Source: Phycicoccus sp. HDW14
GTDB lineage: Bacteria; Actinomycetota; Actinomycetes; Actinomycetales; Dermatophilaceae
NCBI RefSeq assembly: GCF_011383005.1
Contig: NZ_CP049935.1
Span: 3,658,001-3,722,000 of the forward strand
DNA: 64,000 nt
Direction: 5' to 3'
The translations under genes and the position numbers were made by a program. Below, in pieces: positions 8,700-17,554 of the stretch. The notes beneath the pieces are model-generated. The model was not told the origin of the DNA. It saw nothing but the letters and a program-made list of their open reading frames with translations, and made no database searches. Within the stretch, counting starts at the first letter, position 1, and every line of letters begins with the position of its first letter.

Positions 8700-9494
8700 G
8701 TGACCACCACCACCCCGGCACCCGTGCTCTCGATGACCGGTGTGTCGAAGCGCTTCGGAGCTGTCCAGGCGCTCAAGGACATCGAGTTCCACGTCGGTGC
8801 CGGGGAGGTGGTGGCCCTCGTCGGAGACAACGGCGCGGGCAAGTCCACCCTCGTCAAGGCCATCGCCGGCGTCTACACCCCCGACGAGGGTGACGTCACC
8901 TTCGACGGCAGCCACGTCGAGATCACCACCCCCGCCCAGGCCCAGGCCCTCGGCATCGCCACCGTCTTCCAGGACCTCGCGCTCTGCGACAACCTCGACG
9001 TCGTCGGCAACCTCTTCCTCGGCAACGAGGTCCTCCGGGGCCGCGCCCTCGACGAGGTGACGATGGAGCAGGAGTCCTGGCGGCTGCTGCGCGAGCTGAG
9101 CGCGAAGATCCCCAGCGTCCGCATCCCGGTCGCCAGCCTCTCCGGCGGCCAGCGGCAGACGGTCGCCATCGCGCGCTCGCTGCTCGGGGCGCCCAAGGTC
9201 GTCATGCTCGACGAGCCGACCGCCGCCCTCGGTGTGGCCCAGACCGCCGAGGTCCTCAACCTCGTGGAACGGCTGCGCGAGAAGGGACTCGGGGTCATCC
9301 TCATCAGCCACAACATGAGCGACGTCATGGCCGTCGCCGACCGGGTCGCCGTCCTGCGGCTGGGCCGCAACAACGGCGACTTCCGGGTCGCCGACACCAA
9401 CAGCCAGGAGATCATCGCGGCCATCACCGGCGCGACGACCAACGCCGTCACCGCCCGGGCTGCCCGCCGGGCCCCGCAGGAGGAGCAGTCGTGA
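8700..9494 (+). CDS. xylG: Sugar ABC transporter ATP-binding protein (XylG-like, single domain)
   Basis: This 264-aa protein holds one ABC ATPase domain: Walker A GDNGAGKST (42-50), signature LSGGQ (147-151), Walker B VVMLDEP (167-173), H-loop His204. Enterobacterial XylG has two such domains; a single domain of this size is usual in actinobacterial xyl and frc-type importers, so a homodimer is expected. The GTG start at 8700 has GAAGGAG about 10 nt upstream. The last four bases overlap the permease start (GTGA), which indicates translational coupling. Confidence 0.92.
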   Translation: MTTTTPAPVLSMTGVSKRFGAVQALKDIEFHVGAGEVVALVGDNGAGKSTLVKAIAGVYTPDEGDVTFDGSHVEITTPAQAQALGIATVFQDLALCDNLDVVGNLFLGNEVLRGRALDEVTMEQESWRLLRELSAKIPSVRIPVASLSGGQRQTVAIARSLLGAPKVVMLDEPTAALGVAQTAEVLNLVERLREKGLGVILISHNMSDVMAVADRVAVLRLGRNNGDFRVADTNSQEIIAAITGATTNAVTARAARRAPQEEQS

Positions 9495-10765
9495 CCGCCT
9501 CGCAGACCCCCGCCCCCGCCGACCCCACGGCCGCCGCGGCCCTGCCGGCCGACCTCCAGGACGAGCGGCTCATCGCCTCGCAGGGGTTCGGCGGCTGGGC
9601 CTCGGCCACCTGGGGCCGCATCCGCTCCGGCGACCTCGGCTCGCTGCCGGTCGTCGTCGGCCTCGTCATCATCTGGGCGGTCTTCTACGCCCTCAACCCG
9701 GCCTTCATCAGCAGCCGCAACCTCGTCAACCTCACGCTGCAGATGGTGCCGATCGGCGTGCTCGCCATCGGTGTCGTCCTCGTGCTCCTGCTCGGCGAGA
9801 TCGACCTGTCGATCGGGTCGATGTACGGCCTGTCCGGCGCCGTGCTCGTCGTCCTGTTCGTCAACCAGGGCATGAGCGTGTGGGTGGCGGTCATCGCCGC
9901 GCTCGCGGCCGGCGCCGTCGTCGGGCTCGTCTACGGGTTGCTGTTCAACCGGTTCGGCGTCCCGAGCTTCGTCATCACCCTCGCCGGCCTGCTCGTGCTG
10001 CTCGGTCTGCAGATCCGCACGCTCGGCAAGGACGGCACGGTCAACCTGCCGTTCGAGTCCTCGCTCGTGCAGTTCGCGTCGCAGAAGTTCCTGCCGCACT
10101 GGCTGGCCTACACGCTGGCCGTCGTCGTGCCGCTCGTCTACCTGCTGGCCCGGCTGCGCACCAACCAGCGGCGCACCTCGGCCGGCCTGTCGGCCGCACC
10201 GGTGGTTGCCCTCGCGGTGCGCGCCGCCCTGCTCGCGGTGGCCCTCGTCGTCATCACCTACCTGCTCCAGCGCGACCGCGGCCTGTCGTACATGGTCGTG
10301 CTGTTCGTCGTGCTCGTCGTCGTCATGGACCTCGCCGTCCGGCGCACGACGTGGGGGCGCTCGGTGCTCGCGATCGGCGGCAACGTCGAGGCGGCCCGGC
10401 GCGCCGGCATCAAGGTCAAGCGGGTCTACCTCAGCGTCTTCGTGCTCTGCTCGACCTTCGCGGCGCTCGGCGGCATCCTCGGGGCCGCCCGGCTCGCCTC
10501 GGCGAACCAGAGCAGCGGCGGCGCCGACACCAACCTCAACGCCATCGCGGCGGCGGTCATCGGCGGCACCTCGCTCTTCGGCGGGCGCGGCTCGGCCTAC
10601 TCGGCGCTGCTCGGCATCCTCGTCATCTACTCGATCAGCAACGGCCTGGCCCTGCTGTCGGTCTCCGCGGACGTGCGGTACGTCGTCACCGGCGCCGTCC
10701 TCCTGCTCGCGGTCGTCATCGACAGCCTGAGCCGGCGCAGCCGCGCGGCGCACGGCCGAGCCTGA
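9491..10765 (+). CDS. xylH: Sugar ABC transporter permease (XylH-like)
   Basis: The 424-aa inner-membrane protein of the BPD_transp_2 family has about ten hydrophobic segments. The family motif GEIDLSIGSMYGLSGAV is near residues 96-112, and AARRAGIKV plus the GRGSAYSALLG segment lie near the C-terminus. It forms the channel for the sugar delivered by the XylF-like binder and powered by the XylG-like ATPase. It starts at GTG 9491, overlapping the ATPase stop. A strong hairpin follows 14 nt after the stop codon and ends the operon. Confidence 0.93.
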   Translation: MTASQTPAPADPTAAAALPADLQDERLIASQGFGGWASATWGRIRSGDLGSLPVVVGLVIIWAVFYALNPAFISSRNLVNLTLQMVPIGVLAIGVVLVLLLGEIDLSIGSMYGLSGAVLVVLFVNQGMSVWVAVIAALAAGAVVGLVYGLLFNRFGVPSFVITLAGLLVLLGLQIRTLGKDGTVNLPFESSLVQFASQKFLPHWLAYTLAVVVPLVYLLARLRTNQRRTSAGLSAAPVVALAVRAALLAVALVVITYLLQRDRGLSYMVVLFVVLVVVMDLAVRRTTWGRSVLAIGGNVEAARRAGIKVKRVYLSVFVLCSTFAALGGILGAARLASANQSSGGADTNLNAIAAAVIGGTSLFGGRGSAYSALLGILVIYSISNGLALLSVSADVRYVVTGAVLLLAVVIDSLSRRSRAAHGRA

Positions 10766-10778
10766 CCTCGACCGTCCG

Positions 10779-10814
10779 GACCGACCCCCGGGGCCTGCGC
10801 CCCGGGGGTCGGTC
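10779..10814 (+). terminator. Terminator hairpin of the xylFGH operon
   Basis: A perfect 16-bp stem (10779-10794 with 10799-10814) with the 4-nt loop CTGC starts 14 nt after the xylH stop. There is no clear U-tract. It separates xylFGH from the next gene on the same strand. Confidence 0.75.
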
Positions 10815-10823
10815 GCGTCCACG

Positions 10824-10829
10824 TAGCAT
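10824..10829 (+). promoter_or_regulatory. Leaderless -10 box of the sucrase/ferredoxin gene
   Basis: TAGCAT lies 6 nt before the ATG at 10836. The box follows directly after the xylFGH terminator. Confidence 0.5.
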
Positions 10830-10835
10830 CGCCGG

Positions 10836-11732
10836 ATGGCCCTGACCGACCTCTCGCGCTGCTCGGCCGCGGCCCGCGACCGTGCCGAGCCCCTCGCCGG
10901 CAGCGCTCCCGTGGCCAGCCGCTGGCTGCTCGTCGAGCACCCCGGCCCCTGGGCCAAGACCCCCCTCGAGACCCCTCCGTTCCTCGGCCGGGTCGGCGAG
11001 CAGGTCGAGGCGACCTGCGCGTCGTTCGGCGGGCGGGCCCTCCTCGTGCGTCGCCAGGGCCGGCGCGGCTCCGAGCCCGGCGCCCGGCAGTGGTTCGCCG
11101 TCGACACCGTGCGCGGCACCTGGGTGCGGGGCACGTGGCGCACCGGAGAGGACGTGCTCGCCGCCGCCCGGTCCCTCGGCACCGAGCTGAGCGGCAGCGA
11201 CACCGACGCCGAGCCGATGCTCCTCGTCTGCACGCAGGGCACGCGTGACGCCTGCTGCGCGGTGCGCGGTCGACCGATCGCCGCGACCCTCGACCGCGAG
11301 TGGCCCGAGGAGGTGTGGGAGTGCACGCACCTCGGGGGCCACCGGTTCGCGGGCACGATGCTCAGCCTCCCCGACGGCGCCTGCTACGGGTACCTCGACG
11401 CCGAGCACGCCGTCGACCTCGTCGGCGCCCACAGGGACGGTCGGGTCGCCGCGAGGCACCTGCGGGGCGTCACCCGCTGGGAGCCGGCCGTGCAGGCCGC
11501 GCTGGCGGCGGTGCTCGTCGAGCACGGACCGGCCGGGCTCGACGACGCCGTGCCGGGACGGGTGGACGCCGGTCCCGACGGTCGGACGCGGGTCGAGGTG
11601 CTCGGCTCCGGGCCGGTGCCCGATCGCGTCGTCGTGGAGGTCGTCGCCGAGACCGTCACCGGCTTCGCCCTCAGCTGTGGCGCCGGCCCGAAACCCGCTG
11701 TCGTGCACCGGGCGACGCTGCTGCGGGACTGA
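10836..11732 (+). CDS. Sucrase ferredoxin-like family protein
   Basis: The 298-aa protein has the features of the Suc_Fer-like family. CTQGTRDACC at about residues 132-141 and a WECTHLGGHRFAGTM segment starting near 161 supply Cys and His residues in a thioredoxin-fold ferredoxin arrangement, likely for a 2Fe-2S cluster. The biochemical role of this family is not established; the name comes from old annotation and does not imply sucrose cleavage. It has its own leaderless start and converges on the metallophosphoesterase gene. Confidence 0.85.
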   Translation: MALTDLSRCSAAARDRAEPLAGSAPVASRWLLVEHPGPWAKTPLETPPFLGRVGEQVEATCASFGGRALLVRRQGRRGSEPGARQWFAVDTVRGTWVRGTWRTGEDVLAAARSLGTELSGSDTDAEPMLLVCTQGTRDACCAVRGRPIAATLDREWPEEVWECTHLGGHRFAGTMLSLPDGACYGYLDAEHAVDLVGAHRDGRVAARHLRGVTRWEPAVQAALAAVLVEHGPAGLDDAVPGRVDAGPDGRTRVEVLGSGPVPDRVVVEVVAETVTGFALSCGAGPKPAVVHRATLLRD

Positions 11733-11780
11733 GCCGCAGGTCGTTTCCGACGGTTGCTCCCGACGGCCGCCGCCGGGGGG

Positions 11781-13910
11781 TCACGGTGCGGTCGCGGACG
11801 GTGCGGCCGGGACGTCGGCGACCGAGAGCGCCGCGCCGGCCGAGCAGGTGCGTGAGGGGTCGGCGGCGCGCCGGTCGACCCGGTCGCCGTTGGTGATCGA
11901 GACGTCGTCGTACGCGGGCCGTCCCTCGATGACGTCGCGGAAGCGGTAGCGGGTCAGCGAGGAGAGCCGGCAGTCGGTGCCGAAGGTCAGCACGTCGAAC
12001 GACGACGGCTGGCCGACGAGCTCCTCCCCGCCCTGGTCGGCGAGGAAGTGGCTGAGCGGCCCGCCGCCGGTGAAGGTGCCGACCTGGATGCGGTTGCCCT
12101 CGAGGTCGGTCGAGTGCATGTGCCCGTTGAGCAGCACCCCGGCCGAGAGCCCCTCGACGGCCCAGGGCTCGTGGCTGACGACGACGTCCGGCTCGGGGCG
12201 TCCCGAGAAGGCCTGCTGGAACGCCGCCTTCGCCGGGAGCTGCTTGACCCGGGAGCCGGTGCCGGAGTCGCCGAACCACCGGGGGTCGTTGAAGCCGGCG
12301 ATGGTCACCCCGCCGACCGTGACCTCCCGGTACCCACCGTCCGGCGGCTGGAGGAGCGTGACGTTGGGGATGCGGGCCATCCGCTCGAGCACCGCGGTGT
12401 CGGTGGCGCTCGTCGCGTCGTGGTTGCCCCGGACGAAGAGGTAGGGCACGCCGAGCGACTGGATGCCGCTGAAGATGCCGGCCGCCTGGCCCTCCGCGAC
12501 GGTGCCGAAGTTCACGAGGTCGCCGCCGTCGACGACGAGGTCGATGCTCTCCTCCTGGACGATCGTGCGCATCAGCGAGTACTGGTTCCCGCCGTGGACG
12601 TCGCTGACGAACAGCACACGCAGCGCGGGGTCGGCCTCGAGCGAGCCGGCGGCGTACTTCTGCTGCAGGGCGGTCGAGAGGGCGAGCAGGTTCCGCAGGT
12701 AGGGCGTCACCTGGGCGGCGCGCGTCTCGACGTCGCCGAGCAGGCCCTGGTTGCGCTGGAGGGTGCCGAGCACCTCGGTGGCCTGGAAGGTGCCCTGCCG
12801 GCTCGGCTGGTAGGTCGTGTAGATGGCGGCCGTCGTGCCGAGGGTGGCCACGGTCCACGCGGCGACGGCGGCCCCGACGAGCGCGCGCGGCGGGCGGCGA
12901 CGGCGGGCGACGGACCAGGTGACGAGGACGGCGAGGCCCGGCAGCAGCGCCCCGAGGGCGAACCGCGCGACGACGTCGACGGCCGCCCCGCGGATGGCGG
13001 TGTTCAGCTCCTCGGGGCCGGGGCGCAGGCTGGCCAGGCTCACCCCCGGCCGCGAGAGGGCGTCGGTGATGTTGGCCCGCACCTGCGGCACCACCCGCAC
13101 CCCCGGCGCCACCCCCGTGAAGCCCAGCCGGACGTCGCCGAACGTCGTCTCGGCGACGAGGTCGCCGGCGCTGCGCGGGTCGCCGGTCAGCGACACCGAC
13201 GCCTGGTAGTTGCGCGTCTCGGCCGTCGCGGGGGCGAGGGAGGTCGCGCCGAGCCCGGCCCCGATGCCGGCCGCCGTGAGCAGGACGACCCCGAGCGCGT
13301 GCCGCAGCCGGTGCGACCCGAGCCGGTGCCCGGCCGACCACCACACCCCCGTCGCGGTGATCAGCGGCCAGAGGACGGTGAGCGCCGCGACGACCCTCTC
13401 GTGCAGGCCGAAGGTGCCTCCGCCGGCCCCGACGGCGAGCGACGCGACGGCCACGAGGAGCACGCCGCCGGCCGGCCGCGCCACCCGGGGCGCGAGCACC
13501 GGGGGTCCGTCGCGGCGCGCGGCGAACACCGGCCACAGCGCGAGCAGCAGGAAGGACGCGGTGGCCACGACGGTGTGCGCGGCCGAGGACTCGGTGCGTG
13601 ACGGCAGCGGCAGCAGGGCGACGAGCAGGGTGGCGACGCCTCCGGCGGCCAGCAGGCCCCGCCCCACGACGCGGGCCGAGCCGAGGGCCCACGCGCTGAC
13701 GAGGTGGGCGACCCCCGTGACGACGAGCGCGGCCGTCATCACCCACCGGTGCGGCGTCTCGAGGGAGGCGAGCGCGCTGATCGACTCCGTCGTCGGGTCG
13801 AACCCGCTGCCGACCAGGTCGGCGGCCCAGGTCCATCCGCCCACGAGCGCGACGACCGCGACCGTCGCGCTGGCGACGGCGGTGCGCAGGTGTCCGTCGG
13901 GTCGGGGCAT
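11781..13910 (-). CDS. DUF998 membrane domain fused to a metallophosphoesterase
   Basis: The product is about 709 aa. The first ~230 residues are a multi-pass membrane region with the DUF998 hallmark GSGFDPTTESISALAS. A non-membrane segment, two more hydrophobic helices and a coiled linker follow. The calcineurin-like phosphoesterase domain at about 430-690 has all metal ligands: SDVHGG (near 435), GDLV, GNHD (near 495), a later His in VVSHEPW, and GHMH (near 594). Both parts are in one uninterrupted frame, so this is a real fusion and not a frameshift joint. It is probably a membrane-anchored phosphodiesterase or phosphatase of unknown substrate. The ATG at 13910 is preferred because TAGGGT lies 7 nt upstream; a GTG at 13919 is possible. 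Confidence 0.82.
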   Translation of the reverse strand: MPRPDGHLRTAVASATVAVVALVGGWTWAADLVGSGFDPTTESISALASLETPHRWVMTAALVVTGVAHLVSAWALGSARVVGRGLLAAGGVATLLVALLPLPSRTESSAAHTVVATASFLLLALWPVFAARRDGPPVLAPRVARPAGGVLLVAVASLAVGAGGGTFGLHERVVAALTVLWPLITATGVWWSAGHRLGSHRLRHALGVVLLTAAGIGAGLGATSLAPATAETRNYQASVSLTGDPRSAGDLVAETTFGDVRLGFTGVAPGVRVVPQVRANITDALSRPGVSLASLRPGPEELNTAIRGAAVDVVARFALGALLPGLAVLVTWSVARRRRPPRALVGAAVAAWTVATLGTTAAIYTTYQPSRQGTFQATEVLGTLQRNQGLLGDVETRAAQVTPYLRNLLALSTALQQKYAAGSLEADPALRVLFVSDVHGGNQYSLMRTIVQEESIDLVVDGGDLVNFGTVAEGQAAGIFSGIQSLGVPYLFVRGNHDATSATDTAVLERMARIPNVTLLQPPDGGYREVTVGGVTIAGFNDPRWFGDSGTGSRVKQLPAKAAFQQAFSGRPEPDVVVSHEPWAVEGLSAGVLLNGHMHSTDLEGNRIQVGTFTGGGPLSHFLADQGGEELVGQPSSFDVLTFGTDCRLSSLTRYRFRDVIEGRPAYDDVSITNGDRVDRRAADPSRTCSAGAALSVADVPAAPSATAP

Positions 13911-13917
13911 GCCCTCC

Positions 13918-13923
13918 ACCCTA
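13918..13923 (-). promoter_or_regulatory. Leaderless -10 box of the metallophosphoesterase fusion
   Basis: TAGGGT on the minus strand lies 7 nt before the ATG at 13910. It decides between two in-frame starts. Confidence 0.5.
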
Positions 13924-13942
13924 GGTCGCCCCGACCCGCGTC

Positions 13943-13948
13943 TAGGGT
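13943..13948 (+). promoter_or_regulatory. Leaderless -10 box of the HAD gene
   Basis: TAGGGT lies 6 nt before the ATG at 13955. It is a near mirror image of the divergent box at 13918-13923, so two -10 boxes lie within 31 nt on opposite strands. Confidence 0.5.
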
Positions 13949-13954
13949 GGCGGC

Positions 13955-14644
13955 ATGTCGCAGCCCGAGCCGCTCCCCGACGCGCTCCGGCGCTCCTTCG
14001 ACGCCGTCCTGCTCGACATGGACGGCACGCTCATCGACTCCATCGCCGTCGTCGAGCGGTCCTGGCTGCGGTGGTGCGAGGAGTTCGGGGTCGACCCCGC
14101 GCGCCTCGTGGGGTCGCACGGCGTGACGGCCGAGAACCTCATCTCCGGGCTGCTGCCCGAGGACCGCCGGGTCGAGGCCTTCGCGCGCATCCGCGAGATC
14201 GAGAGCGGGGACGTCGAGGGCATCACCATCCTCCCCGGCGCGGCCGAGCTGCTGCAGGCCCTCGAGGCGGCCGGTGTGCCGACGGCCATCGTCACCAGCT
14301 CGACCGACGATCTCGCCGAGGCCCGGCTCACCGCCACCCGGCTGCCGCACCCGGAGGTCGTCGTCACCGCCTCGGACGTGCTGCGCGGCAAGCCGTTCCC
14401 CGACCCGTGGCTGCTCGGGGCCGAGCGCCTCGGGGTCGCTCCCGCCGACTGCCTCGTCGTCGAGGACGCCGTCGCGGGGCTGCAGGCCGCCCGGGCCGCG
14501 GGCTGCGGGGGCCTCGTGGCCGTCACCACGACGATGCAGCGGGCCGAGCTCGCGGTCGAGGCCGACCTCGTGACGCGCGACCTCGCCGCCCTGCGCGTCG
14601 ACGCCGTGGACGGGACCTGTCGCGTCCTGGGGTCGGACGCATAG
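13955..14644 (+). CDS. HAD-IA family hydrolase (sugar phosphatase-like)
   Basis: The 229-aa protein has the HAD catalytic motifs in order: DMDGT (Asp21 and Asp23), VTSST (motif II), GKPFPDPW (motif III lysine) and VVEDAVAG (motif IV). A four-helix cap lies between motifs I and II. The layout resembles phosphoglycolate and sugar phosphatases and beta-phosphoglucomutases. The substrate cannot be fixed. Its TAG stop overlaps the -10 box of the next gene, so the two are adjacent but probably transcribed separately. Confidence 0.9.
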   Translation: MSQPEPLPDALRRSFDAVLLDMDGTLIDSIAVVERSWLRWCEEFGVDPARLVGSHGVTAENLISGLLPEDRRVEAFARIREIESGDVEGITILPGAAELLQALEAAGVPTAIVTSSTDDLAEARLTATRLPHPEVVVTASDVLRGKPFPDPWLLGAERLGVAPADCLVVEDAVAGLQAARAAGCGGLVAVTTTMQRAELAVEADLVTRDLAALRVDAVDGTCRVLGSDA

Positions 14645-14647
14645 GGT
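14642..14647 (+). promoter_or_regulatory. Leaderless -10 box overlapping the HAD stop codon
   Basis: TAGGGT lies 7 nt before the GTG at 14655. Its first three bases are the stop codon of the HAD gene. Confidence 0.5.
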
Positions 14648-14654
14648 CGGGCCC

Positions 14655-16327
14655 GTGGATGCCGACGTCGTCGTCGTGGGAGCCGGGCTCGCCGGCCTCG
14701 TCGCCGCGTGCGAGCTCGCCGACGCGGGTCGCTCGGTCGTGCTGCTCGACCAGGAGTCGGAGGCCAACCTCGGCGGCCAGGCGTGGTGGAGCTTCGGGGG
14801 CCTGTTCCTCGTCGACACCCCCGAGCAGCGGCGGATGGGCATCAAGGACTCCGCCGAGCTGGCGTGGCAGGACTGGCAGGGCACGGCCGGATGGGACCGC
14901 CTGACGACCGACGACGGCGCGCCGGGCCCGGACCACTGGGGGCGCGAGTGGGCCCGCTCCTACGTCGAGTGGGCGGCCGGCGAGAAGCGCGACTGGCTTC
15001 GGGCGCAGGGCATCTCGTTCTTCCCGGTCGTCGGGTGGGCCGAGCGGGGCGACGGCACCAGCGGGGGCCACGGCAACTCGGTTCCGCGCTTCCACATCCC
15101 GTGGGGCACCGGCACCGGCGTCGTCGCGCCGTTCGAGCGACGGCTGCGCGAGCACCTCGCCGGCGGACGGGTCTTCTACCGCGGACGGCACCGGGTCGAC
15201 GCCATCGTCTTGTCGAGCGGCGAGGTCAGCGGCGTGCGCGGCTCGGTGCTCGCCGACGACGACGCCCGCGCGGGGCCGCGAGCAGCCGCGAGGTGGTCGG
15301 CGAGTTCGAGTACGGCGCCCAGGCGGTGCTCGTGGCGTCGGGCGGCATCGGCGGCAACCACGCGCTGGTCCGCGAGAACTGGCCCGAGCGGCTGGGGACG
15401 GCACCGCAGGACCTGCTCACCGGCGTCCCCGCGTACGTCGACGGTCGGATGCTCGCCATCACCGAGGCGGTCGGCGGGACCGTCGTCAACCGCGACCGGA
15501 TGTGGCACTACGTCGAGGGCGTCCGCAACTGGGACCCGGTCTGGCCGGGGCACGCGATCCGCATCCTGCCGGGCCCGAGTGCGATGTGGTTCGACGCCCG
15601 CGGCGACCGGCTGCCCAGCCCGTTCCTGCCCGGGTTCGACACCCTCGGCACGCTGGACCACTTGCGGCACACCGGGTTCGACCACTCCTGGTTCGTCCTC
15701 AACCGCTCGCTCGTCGGCAAGGAGTTCGCGCTGTCGGGCTCGGAGCAGAACCTCGACCTCACCGAGCGGCGGTACCGCGACGTGCTGCGGCGTCCGATCA
15801 CGAAGGTGCCTCCCGCCGTGCAGGCCTTCCTCGACCACGGCGAGGACTGGGTCACCGCCGACACCATCGGCGAGCTCGTCGCCCGGATGAACGCCCTCGA
15901 GCCCGGCACCCCGCTCGACCCCGCCCACGTCGAGCGCCAGCTCGTCGAGCGCGACCGGCAGGTCGAGAACGCGTTCACCAAGGACGCCCAGGTCGCGGCC
16001 GTCCGGGTCGCGCGCCGCTACCGCGGGGACCGGTTGACCAAGCGTGCCTTCCCGCTGCACCGCATCCTCGACCCGAAGCACGGGCCGCTCGTCGCCGTCC
16101 GGCTGCGGGTGCTGTCGCGCAAGACCCTCGGCGGGCTGCACACCGACCTGGCCGGCCGGGTCCTCGACGCCGTCGGCACCCCGGTGCCGGGGCTGTACGC
16201 GGCCGGCGAGGTCTCCGGCTTCGGTGGTGGCGGCGTGCACGGGTACCGCGCGCTCGAGGGCACCTTCGTCGGCGGCTGCCTGTTCAGCGGTCGGCAGGCC
16301 GGCCGGGCCCTCGCCGCCGCCCTCTGA
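14655..16327 (+). CDS. FAD-binding dehydrogenase, KstD/fumarate-reductase flavoprotein type (apparent frameshift)
   Basis: The corrected product is about 557 aa. It has the N-terminal FAD motif VVVGAGLAGLVAACELADAG, a central LVASGGIGGNH segment, and a C-terminal GEVSGFGGGGVHGYRALEG FAD-closing motif. This matches the actinobacterial FAD-binding dehydrogenases related to mycobacterial Rv0785 and distantly to 3-ketosteroid delta-1-dehydrogenases. No steroid genes are near, so substrate and electron acceptor are unknown. The frame breaks at the four-G run 15272-15275; one added G joins DDDARAG to AASSREVVGEFEYG. A long hairpin follows the stop. Confidence 0.86.
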
Positions 16328-16350
16328 CGCCTCGGCGCGCCCCTCCCTCC

Positions 16351-16400
16351 CGAACGTGTGTGAAGAACGTCGGCATACCGACGTTCTTCACACACGTTCG
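16351..16400. terminator. Long perfect hairpin between convergent genes
   Basis: A perfect 23-bp stem (16351-16373 with 16378-16400) has a 4-nt loop (CATA). It sits between the FAD dehydrogenase and the alcohol dehydrogenase, so it can end transcription from both sides. The left arm carries AGAAC 5 nt from the loop. There is no U-tract. Confidence 0.75.
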
Positions 16401-16431
16401 CGGGTGGGGTGGCGGTTGGGGGTGGGGGCGT

Positions 16432-17488
16432 TCAGCGCGACGGGTCGACGAGCACCTTGAGGCTGGTCGGGTCGCTGCGCAGGGTCTCGAGGGCGATCGC
16501 GTACTCCGAGAGCGGGAACCGGTGCGTCACGAGCCCTTCCGTGCGCACCCGCCCGGAGCGCAGCAGCGCGAGCGAGCGGTCCATGCAGTCGACCTGCGCG
16601 AACGACCCTTGACCGTGAGCTGGCGGCGGAAGACGTCGTAGGGGCTGAGTGGGATGCGGGCGTCCTCGTCGCACATCCCGTAGACGAAGACCGTGCCGTT
16701 GGTCGCCGTGAGGTCGGGCAGCGTGGCGACGACCGAGGCGGCACCGGTGACGTCGACCGTGACGTCGAACCCGCCGGGCTGGAGGGCGGCCAGGGTGCGC
16801 GCGGTCTCTGCGGCGTCGCGGGTGACGCGTACGACCCGGTCGACGCCGTACGCGTCGGCGAGCTCGAGCTTGAACGGCGTCGGCGCCGCAACCGTCACCC
16901 GGCCGGCGCCACCGTGCAGCAGCAGCTGGGACAGCAGGAGCCCGGTCGTGCCCGCCCCGACGACGAGCACGTCGGCCCCCGGCCGCAGGGCCAGCACGTC
17001 CATCCCGTGCACGGCGCAGGCCAGCGGCTCGGCGAGCACCGCGACCTCGGCCGGGAGGTCGTCGGCCGGGTAGACCTTGTGGGCCGGGCTGAGCAGCGAC
17101 TCGGCGAACCCTCCGGGCGCGTTGACCCCGAGGGAGAGGAAGTGCTCGCAGAAGAGGTGGTTGCCGCGCGAGCACTCGGGGCAGCGGCCGCAGGCGGACG
17201 CGTTGTCGACGGCCACCCGCCGGCCCGGGACGAGGTGCGTGACGCCCGCACCCACCTCGCGCACCGTGCCCGTGGATTCGTGCCCCGGCGTCAGCGGGAA
17301 GGCGGCGAAGAAGCCGCCCTCGTGGAGGTGCAGGTCGGTACCGCACACCCCGCCAGGTCGACGTCGACGACCACCTCGCCCGGGCCGGCCACGGGGCGCG
17401 GCACCTCCCGGACGGCGAGCGAGCGGGGTGCGTCGTAGACGACCGCCCGCATGGTGGGGGAGGCGGGCCGGGGCGCGTCGTCGGGCAC
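16432..17488 (-). CDS. Zinc-dependent alcohol dehydrogenase, MDR family (two apparent frameshifts)
   Basis: The corrected product is about 352 aa. Catalytic zinc ligands are in VCGTDLHLHEGG and PGHEST. The structural zinc cluster is CGRCPECSRGNHLFC. The coenzyme motif VVGAGTTGLLLSQLL starts a Rossmann domain. The family oxidises secondary alcohols or polyols with NAD(P); the closest pattern is sorbitol or 2,3-butanediol dehydrogenase-like. Frame breaks lie at C runs 17348-17351 and 16606-16608; one base in each restores the family sequence. The GTG at 17488 is chosen because AGGAAGG precedes it; an inner ATG at 17452 lacks a ribosome site. Confidence 0.85.
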
Positions 17489-17542
17489 CCCACCTTCCTA
17501 GTCGACCTGCGCGAACGGCGGAAGGCCCGTCCCGGTGCTCGT

Positions 17543-17548
17543 TAGACT
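17543..17548 (+). promoter_or_regulatory. Leaderless -10 box before the membrane protein/MFS operon
   Basis: TAGACT lies 6 nt before a GTG at 17555. It points to 17555 as the true start of the membrane protein. Confidence 0.45.
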
Positions 17549-17554
17549 CCAGCC

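Noticed and set aside
8873..11356. An 827-aa open frame antisense to xylG, xylH and the sucrase/ferredoxin gene
   Set aside because: High GC removes stop codons from antisense frames. The product has no domain and the sense genes are well conserved.
10836..11732. A sucrose-metabolism role for the sucrase/ferredoxin-like gene because of nearby sugar genes
   Set aside because: The family name is historical, and a terminator and separate promoter isolate it from xylFGH.
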